The notes under the pieces: generated by a model
What the model was told of the DNA's origin: nothing
The model's database searches: none
The model's input: only the letters and a program-made list of their open reading frames with translations
Position numbers and translations under genes: made by a program
Shown: positions 39,688 to 50,679 of the stretch, piece after piece
How the letters are laid out: each line of letters opens with the position of its first letter
Position numbering within the stretch: the first letter of the stretch is position 1
DNA from: Pardosa pseudoannulata
Lineage: Eukaryota > Arthropoda > Arachnida > Araneae > Lycosidae
DNA length: 64,000 bases
NCBI GenBank assembly: GCA_032207245.1
Contig: JAGEOH010000203.1
Coordinates: 1 to 64,000, forward strand
Direction: 5' to 3'

Positions 39688-40470
39688 TGTTCTGTTTGGG
39701 GTTGTACCTTTTACATTGTACAAATTTACTTAGCTCGTCCCTAACTAGTGCGGTCCTGTTTTGACAACCATTTTTCTTTTTTGGCGCTATAATTACCGCT
39801 TTATAACCACTGTGCATTGTAACACATGTTTATTTTTAATTATATGCTGTTTTTATTCAGTAACCTCTTAAATATTAACAGATACGGCGTTCACTCCATC
39901 TGCTATAGATCTTGATAGAAAATCTACACGAGGCATCTCACACAAATTTCTAAATACAATTTTAATATTATGGTCATAAATCTTACCCAACCATCGCTGT
40001 ATTCTCAGGGATTTAATGTCACCTTTATGTAACACTTCTAAGGCCTTGTGGTCAGTACCCACATCAAATTTATGACGTAGATAAAATACATAAAATGTTG
40101 TAAAGCCCAGACAATTGCCAAACATTCTTTTTTTACTAATGCTGTGTTTGCGTACCTAAGGCAGGGGCCTTCTGTATGCATAAGCCATAGGGTACGTTAC
40201 ATCTTTCTTGCTTTGTGACAGTAAAGCGCCTAACCCCGTATCTCATGCATCTTTTTTTCAATATAAATGGTTTCATCATTCTCGAATATTGTGTTATCAG
40301 TGTTTAGGTTGCTATCTGTAATTTAGCTATACCAGCTCTATGTATACCTAATGTATCAGCCACGAGACACTCTGTTTCCTACTATATGATTGTAACATCT
40401 GTGATGCCTTAAGACGCCGTGAAAGATAACCTTATTTTTTGTAACAAAGACTGTTATTTTAAAAATGGTA
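39688..40470 (-). pseudogene. RNase H and integrase start of gypsy K, right part
   Basis: 39635-39817 frame: integrase zinc tail CKRYNPKQNKKF. 39868-40125: RNase H VGTDHKALEVLHKGDIKSLR and DFLSRSIADG. 40126-40470 is decayed RNase H/RT with many stops. Cut on the right by element C. Confidence 0.75.
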
Positions 40471-40478
40471 ATTATAAG

Positions 40479-40584
40479 TGTAGGAGCTAAATAACAGGTC
40501 TTGTCAAATCATTCTATGATAAGAGATTTGACAAGACCTCTTTAAATATTATTTATAAAATAAACCCCATGTTTACTTCCAACA
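40479..40584 (+). repeat. 5' LTR of element C
   Basis: 106 bp, TGTAGGAGCT...TTCCAACA; hairpin arms at about 40496-40509 and 40524-40537. Confidence 0.95.
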
Positions 40585-40886
40585 ATATGGCGACAGACGC
40601 AAAAACATTGTTGACATTCAACGATGAACGGCAGGACGACCCACAACAGTTCCTAGAGGACATGATGGAGATGGGAAGATTGAATGAGTACAGCGAAGGG
40701 AAGCTGGTACTGTTGTTTAGGCTATCAATGAAAGGAGAAGCAAAGGATTGGTTGTCGTCACAACCAGTAGGGTTGGGGTTCTCAGAATTAGTTGGAAAAT
40801 TCAAGGAAAGATTTTTGAATAGTCTAACATTAAAGACCAACCTGGAGAAGGTGGCGGGCATGAAATTTGCAGGGGGTCCGTACTAA
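40569..40886 (+). CDS. Gag N-terminal part of element C
   Basis: ATG 40569 directly after CCCC and inside the LTR (MFTSNNMATDAKTLLTFNDE). Typical retrotransposon Gag text: PQQFLEDMMEMGRLNEYSEG, WLSSQPVGLGFSELVGKFKE. The frame closes at 40886, a few bases past a G5 run near 40873; shifting by one base continues it as LNYLDKMAGLA into 40892 onward. One G appears to be missing, or the site is slippery. Confidence 0.85.
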   Translation: MFTSNNMATDAKTLLTFNDERQDDPQQFLEDMMEMGRLNEYSEGKLVLLFRLSMKGEAKDWLSSQPVGLGFSELVGKFKERFLNSLTLKTNLEKVAGMKFAGGPY

Positions 40887-40891
40887 ATTAC

Positions 40892-43024
40892 TTGGATAAA
40901 ATGGCAGGGTTGGCTCGGAAGGGAGAAGTCCCAGAACAAGTTTTAATAGCTTTCGTACTGAGTGGACTACCAAATAATTTGGCGAATATAGTCCTGATGA
41001 ACAACAGAGACGTATTGACTTGGAACTATATCTACCAAGCGTTGAAAAACGTGAATCTGGAAGGCACAGAGGGATACAACAAAGCGGGGAGTTTGTATAA
41101 TGAGATCGGGAGTAATGAGGTTAGAAAGACACCAACCAAGAAATATAAGAAGAATAATAAGATCAAATGTTTTATATGCAATCGGCAGGGACATGTGGTG
41201 GCCAATTGCAGATACAATACCTATAATAGGCGTTATGGAGGTAGAGTGAAACAAATGAATGAGATCATGATGAACCAAGAAGATCAGGTGCTTCCGAAAG
41301 AGGAGCTCGAAGAAGATAATAAATATGCTTCTTATTTTTCAAAGGAAGATTTTAAAAAACCCACAATAATTAAAGCGCAGATCATAGGCGCTGACAGAGA
41401 GTGCAATATACTGCTAGACTCGGGAGCAGACGTAAATGTAATAAGACCAGAAGTGGTACCTAGAAATAAAACGGTAAGAGCAACCAGATCAGAATTGCTG
41501 TCGACCAATCGGTCGAAAATAGGAACAGAAGGCATAGTAACGTTAGAATTGATGATCAATGGAATGTTGTTTGTGGGTGAATTCTACATTTCGAAGGATG
41601 TAAAAATGCAGTGTATAATGGGCTATCCACTCTTAAATAAATATAAAATGAGCTTGACGTTTGGAGACGATAAGGTAGCTGTTACTTCAGGGTTGATGAA
41701 ACAAGGTGCACTATTGGAATACCACAGTATAGACACAGGCACGACTAAGCCTATAATGTCACCGTTATATAAGCTAGGAGGAAAAAAAGAGGAAGAAGCG
41801 GAAAAAATTATTAAGAAATACTTAGATAAAGGAATAATACGGCCAAGCACGTCAGCGTGGAGAAGCCCAATAATCCTAGTCCCAATGAACTCAGGAGAAT
41901 CTCGTTTATGTATAGATTACAGGCGGTTGAACGATGTTACGATAAAGGATGCGTACCCAATGCCAAGGGTTGATGAATTCATAGATGCTTTAGCAGGTGC
42001 AACATGGTTCTCGAAATTAGATGCTGAATCAGGATATCACCAGATTGATATGTATCCGGAAGATATAGAGAAGACGGCGTTTGCTTGTAGAACGGGACTG
42101 TTTGAGTTTACAAAAATGCCGTTCGGGTTAGTTAATGCACCGGCTACTTTCCAAAGAGTCATGAACAGTGTGCTAAGAGAATTCCTGTTCAAGTTCGTAG
42201 TTGTGTACATGGATGATGTACTCATATATAGCAAAACGAAGGAAGAACATACACGCCACGTTAGGATAGTGCTAGACAGGCTAAAAGAGGTAAATCTAAT
42301 TCTAAATGAAGCAAAATGCGAATTATACAGGACAGAGATTAAAATCCTCGGATACAAAGTTTCGGGAGCGGGAGTGTGTTTAGATGAAGACAGAGTAAAG
42401 TACCTAATTGATCTACCGATGCCAAATAACAAAAGAAAGCTACAGTCTCTAGTGGGTCTCTTTAATTATTGTGGAAAATTCGTGAAAGATAGTTACAAGT
42501 ATAGTTGCCCATTATATGAAGTGATAAAGTTAAAAGGGCCGGCTGAGGTCTCCTTTTGGAAATCCATAGACAAAAATGAAAAATTTAAAGAAAATGTAAA
42601 CAAAATGAAGACGGCAATGAAAGAGGCAGCATTACTGACAATACCAAATGCCAAGGACACATTCATTCTAGCTACAGATGCGTCAAATGCCGGCATAGGG
42701 GCCGTCTTGTCACAGTGCAGTAAAGGGAAGGAAAAGGGCATAAGTTACTTCAGCGCAATGCATACATCGGCTGAAAAAAATTATTCTACTACAGAACAGG
42801 AGCTACTGGCGGTTATAAAAGCATGTGAGCATTTCAGAGAATACTTGTTACTGGGAAATTTTATTTTGAGAACAGATCACCAAGCCCTTAAATATCTATT
42901 TAAAAGCAGAAACGTAAAAGCAAGACTAGCCAGGTGGTCGTTGATGTTACAAGAGTTTAACTTTGATATAGAATGTATTGCAGGAGAGACAAACTACAAG
43001 GACCATTTGAGTCGAGAATTTTAG
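40892..43024 (+). CDS. Gag C-terminus, protease, RT and RNase H of element C
   Basis: 710 residues. Capsid C-terminal part, canonical knuckle CFICNRQGHVVANC, protease LLDSGADVNVI, RT (WRSPIILVPMNSGESRLCID, SKLDAESGYHQI, MPFGLVNAPATFQRVM, VYMDDVLIYS), RNase H (LATDASNAGIGAVL, TTEQELLAVI, LRTDHQALKYLF). A single TAG at 43022-43024 separates it from the integrase in the same frame (TKEKIVYQVERGKD). Belongs to a gypsy lineage distinct from A/F/O (YMDD and TDHQ). Confidence 0.93.
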   Translation: MDKMAGLARKGEVPEQVLIAFVLSGLPNNLANIVLMNNRDVLTWNYIYQALKNVNLEGTEGYNKAGSLYNEIGSNEVRKTPTKKYKKNNKIKCFICNRQGHVVANCRYNTYNRRYGGRVKQMNEIMMNQEDQVLPKEELEEDNKYASYFSKEDFKKPTIIKAQIIGADRECNILLDSGADVNVIRPEVVPRNKTVRATRSELLSTNRSKIGTEGIVTLELMINGMLFVGEFYISKDVKMQCIMGYPLLNKYKMSLTFGDDKVAVTSGLMKQGALLEYHSIDTGTTKPIMSPLYKLGGKKEEEAEKIIKKYLDKGIIRPSTSAWRSPIILVPMNSGESRLCIDYRRLNDVTIKDAYPMPRVDEFIDALAGATWFSKLDAESGYHQIDMYPEDIEKTAFACRTGLFEFTKMPFGLVNAPATFQRVMNSVLREFLFKFVVVYMDDVLIYSKTKEEHTRHVRIVLDRLKEVNLILNEAKCELYRTEIKILGYKVSGAGVCLDEDRVKYLIDLPMPNNKRKLQSLVGLFNYCGKFVKDSYKYSCPLYEVIKLKGPAEVSFWKSIDKNEKFKENVNKMKTAMKEAALLTIPNAKDTFILATDASNAGIGAVLSQCSKGKEKGISYFSAMHTSAEKNYSTTEQELLAVIKACEHFREYLLLGNFILRTDHQALKYLFKSRNVKARLARWSLMLQEFNFDIECIAGETNYKDHLSREF

Positions 43025-43600
43025 ACTAAGGAAAAAATAGTGTATCAAGTAGAGAGGGGTAAGGACTCGAGGAAACCAGTGAATAAAGCGAGAGGCATGG
43101 AACTGATTAGATACTATCATGATATGTTTGGCCATGGGTATTATAAGAATCTTAAGTATAACATAGGAAACAAATATAACTGGAAGAGCATGAACAAAGA
43201 CATGGAAGATTTTGTGGCGTCATGCATGATATGTCAAAAGGAAAAACCCCAAAAGAGGTATAAAGACATAATCGCTCTTAAGGGACAAAATATAGGCGAT
43301 ATTTGGGAAATAGATTTAGTGGGGCCCTTTAAAGAAAGTGAAGATGGGTATAAATTCATAGTTACAATGATCAATCACTTCTCAAAGGTAACAGAAGCGA
43401 TCCCTGTATATACAAACGACATGAACACGATTGTCTACTTAATAGGGAAAAGAATAATAGAGAAGTATGGGGTTCCTAAAATGATACTTACAGACAACGG
43501 TAAAGAGTTTAAAACAGGATTTGTGAAGCGTTTGCGCGAAAAAATGGTATTTTATGGAAATTTGGATCCCCGTATAAGCCGACAACAACAGGGTTGGTAG
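43025..43600 (+). CDS. Integrase N-terminus and core of element C
   Basis: In frame with the upstream pol except for the TAG at 43022. Zinc region (HDMFGHGYYK, CMICQKEK), D1 (WEIDLVGPF), D2 (ILTDNGKEFKTGF). A frameshift near 43570 gives the end QQQGW; the catalytic E (GLVERYNRT) is at about 43595 in another frame. Confidence 0.9.
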   Translation, partial: TKEKIVYQVERGKDSRKPVNKARGMELIRYYHDMFGHGYYKNLKYNIGNKYNWKSMNKDMEDFVASCMICQKEKPQKRYKDIIALKGQNIGDIWEIDLVGPFKESEDGYKFIVTMINHFSKVTEAIPVYTNDMNTIVYLIGKRIIEKYGVPKMILTDNGKEFKTGFVKRLREKMVFYGNLDPRISRQQQGW

Positions 43601-44147
43601 AAAGGTACAACCGAACACTTATTTCAATCTTAAGAAAAGTATCCCAGTTCGGACGATTTGACTGGGCGAAATGTGTAAAAAGGCAAACAAAGCATATATG
43701 CAGTCATTTCATAGAGCAATCAATTGTGCACCGATAGATTTACTGGAAGGGATGACACTGAATCACATGGATTGGTAAGAGAGCCTGGAATCAGTAAGGG
43801 ATAGGAATTACTACATAGTTAAAGCGCGGGAAGTAGCGAAAATGTATAGGTTATAATATAACACAGTAAAGAGGAAAGGTGGAAAGAACGAGCAGGAACT
43901 GCAAGTGGATGATGAGATCTGGTACAAAATTATTTTACAGCAAAACGACAAGCTAGGATACAGGTGGGGAAAGCGAGGGGTTGTCAAGGAAAAACTATTT
44001 AAAGCTTATAAGGTGCTACTGGATGACGGAAGATTACTAACAGCCAATAGAAATCATGTGAAAGCTTTACAGGAAGGCAGTGTAGGAGCTAAACAACAGG
44101 TCTTATCAAATCATTCTATGATAAGAGATTTGACAAAACCTCTTTGA
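43601..44147 (+). pseudogene. Integrase C-terminal part of element C
   Basis: GLVERYNRTLIS with the catalytic E, then decayed sequence with stops around 43660-43860, then 43905-44147 open (DDEIWYKI, HVKALQEGSVG) into the LTR. Confidence 0.82.
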
Positions 44148-44186
44148 ATATTATTTATAAAATAAACCCCATGTTTGCTTCCAACA
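44081..44186 (+). repeat. 3' LTR of element C
   Basis: 106 bp; pair of 40479-40584. Single substitutions fall in the hairpin arms. Confidence 0.95.
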
Positions 44187-44191
44187 ATAAG

Positions 44192-44432
44192 GAACATGCC
44201 CTTCCGGGAATGTCCCGGTTTTAAGTTTACCTTCTCTTCCTAAGGTTCTCGTCCCGATTAATTGTCGTTCTCCTATTCTCTGTTGTTTTAATCATTTCCT
44301 TCTTTAAAATTTTTATTTTTAATTTTATTTAATCAAAAACAAAGATATGTTGTTTTAAGCACCAATTTTGTAAGACCATGTGTTGTAGCTAAGAGTTCTG
44401 TCTGATATCTTTTACAGATTTTACAGACAACA
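44192..44432. other. Non-coding; probable 5' LTR region of element L
   Basis: No ORF. Ends CAGACAACA just before TTTGGCGACAGC, matching the LTR end/primer-site layout of element C. The LTR start cannot be fixed without a second copy. A palindromic CTTCCGGGAATGTCCCGG lies at about 44200. Confidence 0.5.
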
Positions 44433-47400
44433 GTTTGGCGACAGCGCAAACAAAGAGGCGGTTTATGAATGCTCGGGAGGACGATCAGGATGCATATTTA
44501 GCTTATGTAAAGAGATGGTCGGAGGTAGCCGGATGCACCGAGAAGGCAACGATTTTCTTTTTTAGAGATCATTTGGCGGAGAAGGCTGCCATATTGGTGG
44601 AATCTATCCCATGGAGCACTGGCTTTGAAGTGTTGTGTGAAGGTTTTCTGAGGAGATTTAAATGGAAGATGAGCTTGGGACTAATTAAGATGATGTCGAG
44701 AGAAGTACATAAGGGTGGATCATTTCTAGCATATCTGGACAAAATGAAGACGCTGGCGGCGAAAGCGGCCCCGTAAACAAATATTTTGTTAGCATATGTA
44801 TTGTGTGAACTTCTAGATGACATAGGAGTCATGTTATTAATGAATACACAAAAGAAATTAACTCGGAACCGTGTCTGTAGTGCATGCGAAGAACTGGCCT
44901 GTAGTGAAAGAGCTACTAGACTGTGAGGTACACCAAATGATCGGTGCACGGCAAGAGAGATACATAAAATATCAAAAAAGATCGAAAGTTAGAGATGTGG
45001 GAAACTCGTACACCTTAAAAAAGACTGTAAGAGAAAAGCCGGATTTGAAAGTAAAAAAACAGAAATTTGAAGGATACTTTGGGGGACAAGAAAGAGACCA
45101 ATAAAAGTGACTTTTAGTTTTATGTTTGTTGTAATCAAAATGGGGGTTTATTTTAGAATAATTATTTTAGAGTATAGCTGTTAAATCAATCTCTTGTCAT
45201 GATTGATTTACAAACTATACTAACTCCTACAATGTTGTTGACAAAATGACGAGTAGACCCAAAAAAGAGTTCTGTATATCTGTTAGATTACAAAATGGAG
45301 GTGTGCTAGCACTGGTAGATACAGGTGCAAATACTAATGTCATAAAACTTAAATATGTGGACAAGCGTACCATCTCACCGACGAAAGTGAGACTTTTAAC
45401 ATGTATGAGTGTAATAAATAGAAGAAACACAGATGACGTTTAAGTATGGAGATAGGGAGTTTATTAGTAGATTCATAGTATCGGATGATATTACATAAAA
45501 TGTTTCTGTGATATGAATTTTTGAAAAAGGAATGGGCGATTATCAAATGCAGTTAAAAAACATGATAAAACTATACGCCAGTATGCTCCTACGATTTATG
45601 CAAGCACAGGATCTTGGTGGCCTGTAAGAAACCGGTGGCATCGCCGATTTATAGGCTATGAGCAGCCATAGAGGAAGATGCAAGTAAGATTATACAAAGA
45701 TACCCAAGAGAGGGAATAATACGGGAATCAGTAAGCCCTTGAAAGAGCCAAATGGTAGTATGGCCAAAGAAGAATAGATTGTTCAGGTTATACGTAGATT
45801 ACCGACGTCTTAAGGAGGTAACAATCAAAGACTCATACCCTATGCCACGAATTATTGAAATTTTCGACGATTTGCGGGTGAAACTGTCTTTATAAACTAG
45901 ATGCGTTATCAGGATACCACCAGATAAAGATGAACGAGAGCGATATAGAAAAGACGACATTTGCATGAAAGAAAGGTCTGTTTAATTTTGTAAAGATGCC
46001 ATTTGTATTGGCAAATGCACCGGCTACATTTCGGAGGGCCATTAATAGAATACTGAGGACATTCATAAACAAGTTTGTCATGGTCTACATGCACGACATA
46101 ATTATTTATAGTAGAGACAAGGAAACACGCGCAAGAGTCGTGAAGGAAGTAATGAAGATATTGAAGACAGCAGGTGTCATCTTAAACAGAGAGAAGTGTG
46201 AATGTAATAAGAATGAGTTGAAGGTCTTAAGACATGTGATAGACAGTCTAGGTGTCCGGGTAGATCCTGAAAGAGTAAAGTCGATAAAGATCATGAAGGC
46301 TCCACGGAACAGGAAGACATTAGAATCTTTCCTGGGCGCGGTTAATTGTTGTAGTAGGATCATGAACAATTTGTCAGTGAACACGAAGTATTTGTATGAC
46401 TTGACAAAGAAAGACAACAGGGTCAATTGGTGCGAGCTTGAAAAATCAAGAGAATACATTATAGAAATAGACAGTATAAAACAGAAAATTGCGGATGTGG
46501 AGAAATTAGTATTGTCATTTGAAAAACAAATATTTTAACGACAGATACGTTGAAAATAGGAATAGGAGCAATTCTTGATCGTGTACAACATGTACAAAAA
46601 CATTAGTTATTATTAAAATGCGCATAATGACGCAGATACAATCACTCGGAATAGGAGCATTAACTATAGGCAGTTATTAAAACTACTGATCACTTCAAAC
46701 ATTATTTTCGTGCAAGAACATTTGTGTTAAGGACAAATCATAGAGCGATACGGTGGCTATTCATGAGCAAGAAGACAAAGGCAATGTTTTCAAGATAGAC
46801 ATTGGACTTGTAAGAGCATGGTATGGGAGAGGTTAACGTTAGAGGTGTAGATAACCCAGCAAATAGCACAAGCAGACACGTGAGAGTAGAAGCAGAAATT
46901 AGAGCAGGTGAAAAAGAGCAGAAAGAGGTAGATTTAATAAAACAAGCACATGAAAGACTGGTACATGGTGGTGTAAAGGCCATGATATGTGATCTAAAGA
47001 AGGCTAGGATAAAAAACCTTAGAAGGAAAGTTGCAGCAGAAGTAAAAAACTGTCTCGTACGTCAGAGAATAAGATTTGGGTATCATACCAAAACCGTGGG
47101 GCTCATGAAAATCGAGAAAACGAATGAAGTATGAGAATTGGCTTGGTAAGGCCGATCTTCATAAGCATCGATGACCAAAGGTATGTATTAACAGCTAAAG
47201 AACATTATTCAATATTCGAAACAGTAAAGCCGCCGAGAAGTAAAACAGGCCTGGAGTTGTACAAATCGATAGAGGAGAGTATTAAGGAAATGGGTACACA
47301 AAGGATGATAATTACTGATCGAGGCACGGAGTTTAAGAATGAACTTACTAAAGATTTTGCACATAGATATACTATATTGTAGAGATTCAAATGTCATACA

Positions 47401-47600
47401 CGCTGACCAAAACAGGATTGATATAAAGATCGAATCAATCGATTATAGGCAAACCAATTAAAATGACAGACTCCGAAAAACTTGATTAGGCGGATGTTTT
47501 AGAAAAGGCTACAGATGTATATTGTAACTCATGGCACAGAGTAATAAAATGTACTGATCGAGAAATGAAGGCAGGTAAAAGGAGACCATCATAATCAAGC
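44433..47600 (+). pseudogene. Decayed gypsy Gag-Pol (element L)
   Basis: Gag 44435-44776 (DDQDAYLAYVKRWSEVAGCT, AILVESIPWSTGFE). Knuckle region decayed near 44980. Protease 45246-45443 (LALVDTGANTNVI). RT 45600-46540 with MPFVLANAPATFRRAI and a catalytic box reading YMHD in place of YMDD. RNase H traces near 46560-46760 (TNHRAIRWLF). Integrase zinc part 46823-47134 and D2 (IITDRGTEFKNEL) at 47131-47382. Distantly like element C. Many stops; long dead. Confidence 0.82.
45127..45231 (-). repeat. Solo LTR, C-like (105 bp), TSD ATGTT
   Basis: Perfect ATGTT at 45122-45126 and 45232-45236, between gag and protease of L. The minus strand begins TGTAGGAGTTAGTATAG, has ATAAACCCCC and ends ATTACAACA. 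It keeps paired arms (GTATAG/CTATAC, AAATCAATC/GATTGATTT) at the same place as C's hairpin although the arm sequence differs. Confidence 0.9.
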
Positions 47601-47800
47601 AGGCAGAAATACAGGAATAATTACAGATAACACCATGTATTAAATAAATGGCGATACAAAGTTTAGTGTTAGAGGAGGGTTTTACCTTGTATTCAGAAAA
47701 ATAAAACTAAAAAGAGGGGTAAGATAAAATGAACAGGAGGATTAATCAAGAGAACCGCAGTGGTTTCGAGCCACCCTAGAGAAGTTAAAGCAGAACCAAA

Positions 47801-48508
47801 GGAAAAAGATTATTATTTCTTCGGGGGGACATAGTGATATTGTTATTTTTTTTATAATTTTCTTAAAATTTACCCCATAAAATGGTTAAAAGGTATTTCA
47901 GAACGAATATAATTGACATAATAGGCAATGATACAAAATCTGTAATTGCATTCTTAAAGAACAAAGGCTTACTGCAACGAACTATGCTTTGTGACTACTG
48001 TTCTGGTTCGATGGTATGGAGACCATACAGAAAGATTAGAGATAATTTTGTCTGGAAGTGTGAGAACAGTCTTTGCACAAAATTTAAAACCACAAAATCG
48101 ATAAGAACAAATTCGTTGTTTGAAAGAACGAGAATTGATCTTAAAATGGCTATATTTGCTATTTATTTGTGGGGGGGGGGAGGAACGCTTCGCTTGAAAA
48201 CAGCGAGATTAACAGCGGTTTCAAAAATACTGTTTCAGTGATCTACACGTTTTTGAGAACAATATGCAGCAAATGCTTTTAGAAATATCCTATAAAACTA
48301 GGTGGCTCTGGAATTATCTGTCAAATTGATGAAAGTTTGTTTATACACAAACAAAAAAATATCACAAAGGTTGAATTTCAGAACAAAAAACAAGGGTTTT
48401 TGGTATAGTTGATACGAGTTTTTCTCCGGCTATAGAATATATGGAGATAGTTGAACGTAGAGATAAAAATACCCTACTTTCAATTATTCAAAAAGTATGT
48501 TTATATGG
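47801..48508 (+). mobile_element. Merlin element 5, left part only (Merlin 1 family)
   Basis: Starts GGAAAAAGATTATTATTTC with the hairpin-like end of Merlin 1. Cut at 48508 by the T LTR. The transposase remnant 47882-48508 begins at ATG behind TTTACCCCATAAA, has the same Cys finger, a G10 run (48172-48181) with a frameshift, and the intact GIVDTSFSPAI-type junction that proves the insertion in Merlin 1. Confidence 0.85.
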
Positions 48509-48574
48509 TGTTAGACATATTCAAGATAAGGGTTATTTATTATAAAATATATATATGAGAGGACACTCACAACA
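48509..48574 (-). repeat. 3' LTR of element T (66 bp)
   Basis: First 28 forward bases are identical to 53991-54018. Confidence 0.85.
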
Positions 48575-48584
48575 TCCCCCCTTA

Positions 48585-49808
48585 TTATAAGAAAAAATCA
48601 TTATCACTCACCTTTCTTAATTGTGTTCTGTGACGCTTGAAGATACGACCACCAAATCCGATATCATATGTATCATTTGCTAATATAGACACCACAACTC
48701 CAATACCTTTAAATTTTGGTTGTCCTTTACTTTTGTGTATTTCATCTTTTATAAATACCATATCATTCAGCGCCAGTTTACTCAATCGATCCTCTTTAAA
48801 TAGTAGTTTATAACGGTTAATTCTATTTTCCAGGTGTTGTCTCTTTACCGTTGAAAGATTTTCCTTTTCCAGCGCCTCTTCTGGTGTCACATCTAATGCC
48901 GAATGTACGGTCTTATTGTATCTATCCACCGCTATTTCTACTCTTTTCTGCAGGCTTATGTCTTTGCTCTGCTTGTTTACCGCTTCACCTAGAGTCCTAT
49001 TAAAGCGTTCAACCCTCCCATTCGAACAATGGTGGTAAGCCGACGTCACATGATGTTGAATATCGTTATCTTGTATCCATGACCTTATTCTGTCTGACTT
49101 GTTCTCTTTCGCCCCATCTGAGACCAACGTTTGTATTTGCATCTTTCTATGTACTATCTCTAGAAACATAAGCATGTTCCTGCTTGTTTTTTCTTTAAAG
49201 CATTTTGCAAATGCATATCTCGAGAAGTAGTCTATGGCTGTTGCAATATACTTACCTTCTATTGGGCCTATTACATCAAATGCTACCTTTTCGCCCGGTT
49301 CAAAGGTTTCTATGTGTCTGAATCCATCTATTCTTACAGGATTGTACCGTTTACATACTGCACACCGTTGCAGAACTCTTCTGACATCCTCCCTAGTTAT
49401 TCTTGTATCTTTTAGTCTGTTTCTACAAGCTTCATAAGTTGCTTTTATACCTCTATGTACTTCACCTTCATGTATCTTAATGATTTCCTGAACCCTAGAA
49501 TTACTTTCAATGTTGTTTACAATCTGATTACATCTTGACAGTGCATCTACATGCGACAATTCCTTTGGTTCTTTATACACTATCATGAAATCATACACCT
49601 GAAATTTTTCTATCCATCTCATTATCCTTGGTGACGCAATTTCCCCTTTATTTGTAAGAGCTTCTAATGCTCTGTGATCCGTGTAAATTGTAAATCTGCG
49701 GCCCAGCAAAAAATATCTAAAATGTTCCATCGCCCATATATTCGCCAACATCTCCTTTTCCGTTATAGTATAATTGTTCTCCGCTTTATTTAATTTTCTC
49801 CGAAGCAA
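48585..49808 (-). CDS. RNase H C-terminus and integrase of element T
   Basis: 407 residues, uninterrupted. RNase H (NYTITEKEMLANIWAMEHFR, YTDHRALEALT, HVDALSRC). Integrase zinc region (HEGEVHRG, CAVCKRYN), D1 (VAFDVIGPI), D2 (LVSDGAKENKS), E (SNGRVERFNRTL), tail (LNDMVFIKDEIHKSKGQ, FKRHRTQLRKV). The frame is offset from the RNase H start upstream, where a frameshift (near 49803) and a stop (near 49893) lie. Confidence 0.92.
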   Translation of the reverse strand: MLRRKLNKAENNYTITEKEMLANIWAMEHFRYFLLGRRFTIYTDHRALEALTNKGEIASPRIMRWIEKFQVYDFMIVYKEPKELSHVDALSRCNQIVNNIESNSRVQEIIKIHEGEVHRGIKATYEACRNRLKDTRITREDVRRVLQRCAVCKRYNPVRIDGFRHIETFEPGEKVAFDVIGPIEGKYIATAIDYFSRYAFAKCFKEKTSRNMLMFLEIVHRKMQIQTLVSDGAKENKSDRIRSWIQDNDIQHHVTSAYHHCSNGRVERFNRTLGEAVNKQSKDISLQKRVEIAVDRYNKTVHSALDVTPEEALEKENLSTVKRQHLENRINRYKLLFKEDRLSKLALNDMVFIKDEIHKSKGQPKFKGIGVVVSILANDTYDIGFGGRIFKRHRTQLRKVSDNDFFL

Positions 49809-50679
49809 ATGCTATTGGTTTCTCCTCTCCATTATGTAACTGACTCAACACTGCTCCTAAACCTGTATTAGATGCGTCTGTTGTTAAAATAAATTAATTG
49901 GTGAAATCAGGCTGTTGTAAAACCACAGGGCTTGTTAATGCTTGCCTCAATGTCTGAAATGCCTGTTCTTGTTCTATATTTCATTTGAATAAATTTCTCT
50001 TTTTTAACATATCGACCAATGAAAAACCCACGTCTGCGCAACTTTTTATAAATTTTCTATAATAGTTTACCATGCCTAAAAATTTTCTTACGTCATCTTT
50101 GTTTTTAAATGTTGGATAATCTTTTACCGCGCTTGCACCTTTTACCAAGGGGTTGATCTCATTATATGAGATTCTATGTCCCAAAAAATTCACTTCAGTC
50201 TTTGCTAATTCTATTTTATCACTATTCGCAAAAAACCCTCTATTGCTTAATAAACCGCATGCTCGCTTTATATCTTCTATATGCTTTTTATACGAACTCG
50301 AGAATACTAACACATCATCTACATAGGCAAAACAAGACTTTCCTAATTCTGACTTAAGTGTCTGATCTATAATCCTTTGAAAAACCGCCGGAGAGTTTTT
50401 AAACCCCATGGGCATTCTACACCACTCATATGTTTTGTTTTTTTCTAAATGCCGTTTTCATCCTATCTTCTTTCTTTAAAGATACCTGAAAAAAAGCTTC
50501 CTTTAAGTCTATCTTGGTGAAAAATTTCGAACCTCTTAATCTGTAAATTAATTCTTCAATTCTTGGAAGAGAATAACTATCAAGTTCTACTATCTTATTC
50601 AGTTTAATCAGATTAGTTGTCAAACGTATTGTTCCATCTTTCTTTATGACAGGTCTAACATTATTTAGCCAGGTTGAAT
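49809..50679 (-). pseudogene. RT and RNase H start of element T
   Basis: 50426-50679: HSTWLNNVRPVIKKDGTIRL, TKIDLKEAFFQVSL. 49981-50415: MPMGFKNSPAVFQ, AYVDDVLVFS, MVNYYRKFIKSCA. 49809-49980: LTTDASNTGLGAVL with one stop. Frameshift at a CATATG stretch near 50420. Confidence 0.88.

Larger units (their letters stand above)
40479..44186 (+). mobile_element. Gypsy element C (3708 bp), 106-bp LTRs, TSD ATAAG
   Basis: LTRs 40479-40584 and 44081-44186, about 100 of 106 identical. Perfect ATAAG at 40474-40478 and 44187-44191. The LTR contains a 14-bp perfect inverted repeat (GGTCTTGTCAAATC / GATTTGACAAGACC) in the left copy, then ATAAACCCC and the gag ATG. The primer-binding region is ATATGGCGACAG. 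Confidence 0.95.

Noticed and set aside
40860..40892. Programmed ribosomal frameshift in Gag of element C
   Set aside because: It falls in mid-Gag rather than at a Gag/Pol border, no standard slippery heptamer is present, and similar homopolymer lesions occur in many genes here. A missing G is simpler.
43022..43024. TAG between RNase H and integrase of C as a recoding site
   Set aside because: Single stop in an element with other lesions downstream; no support for read-through context.
45105..45245. Gene spacer with regulatory role in element L
   Set aside because: It is a reverse-oriented solo LTR with ATGTT duplications.
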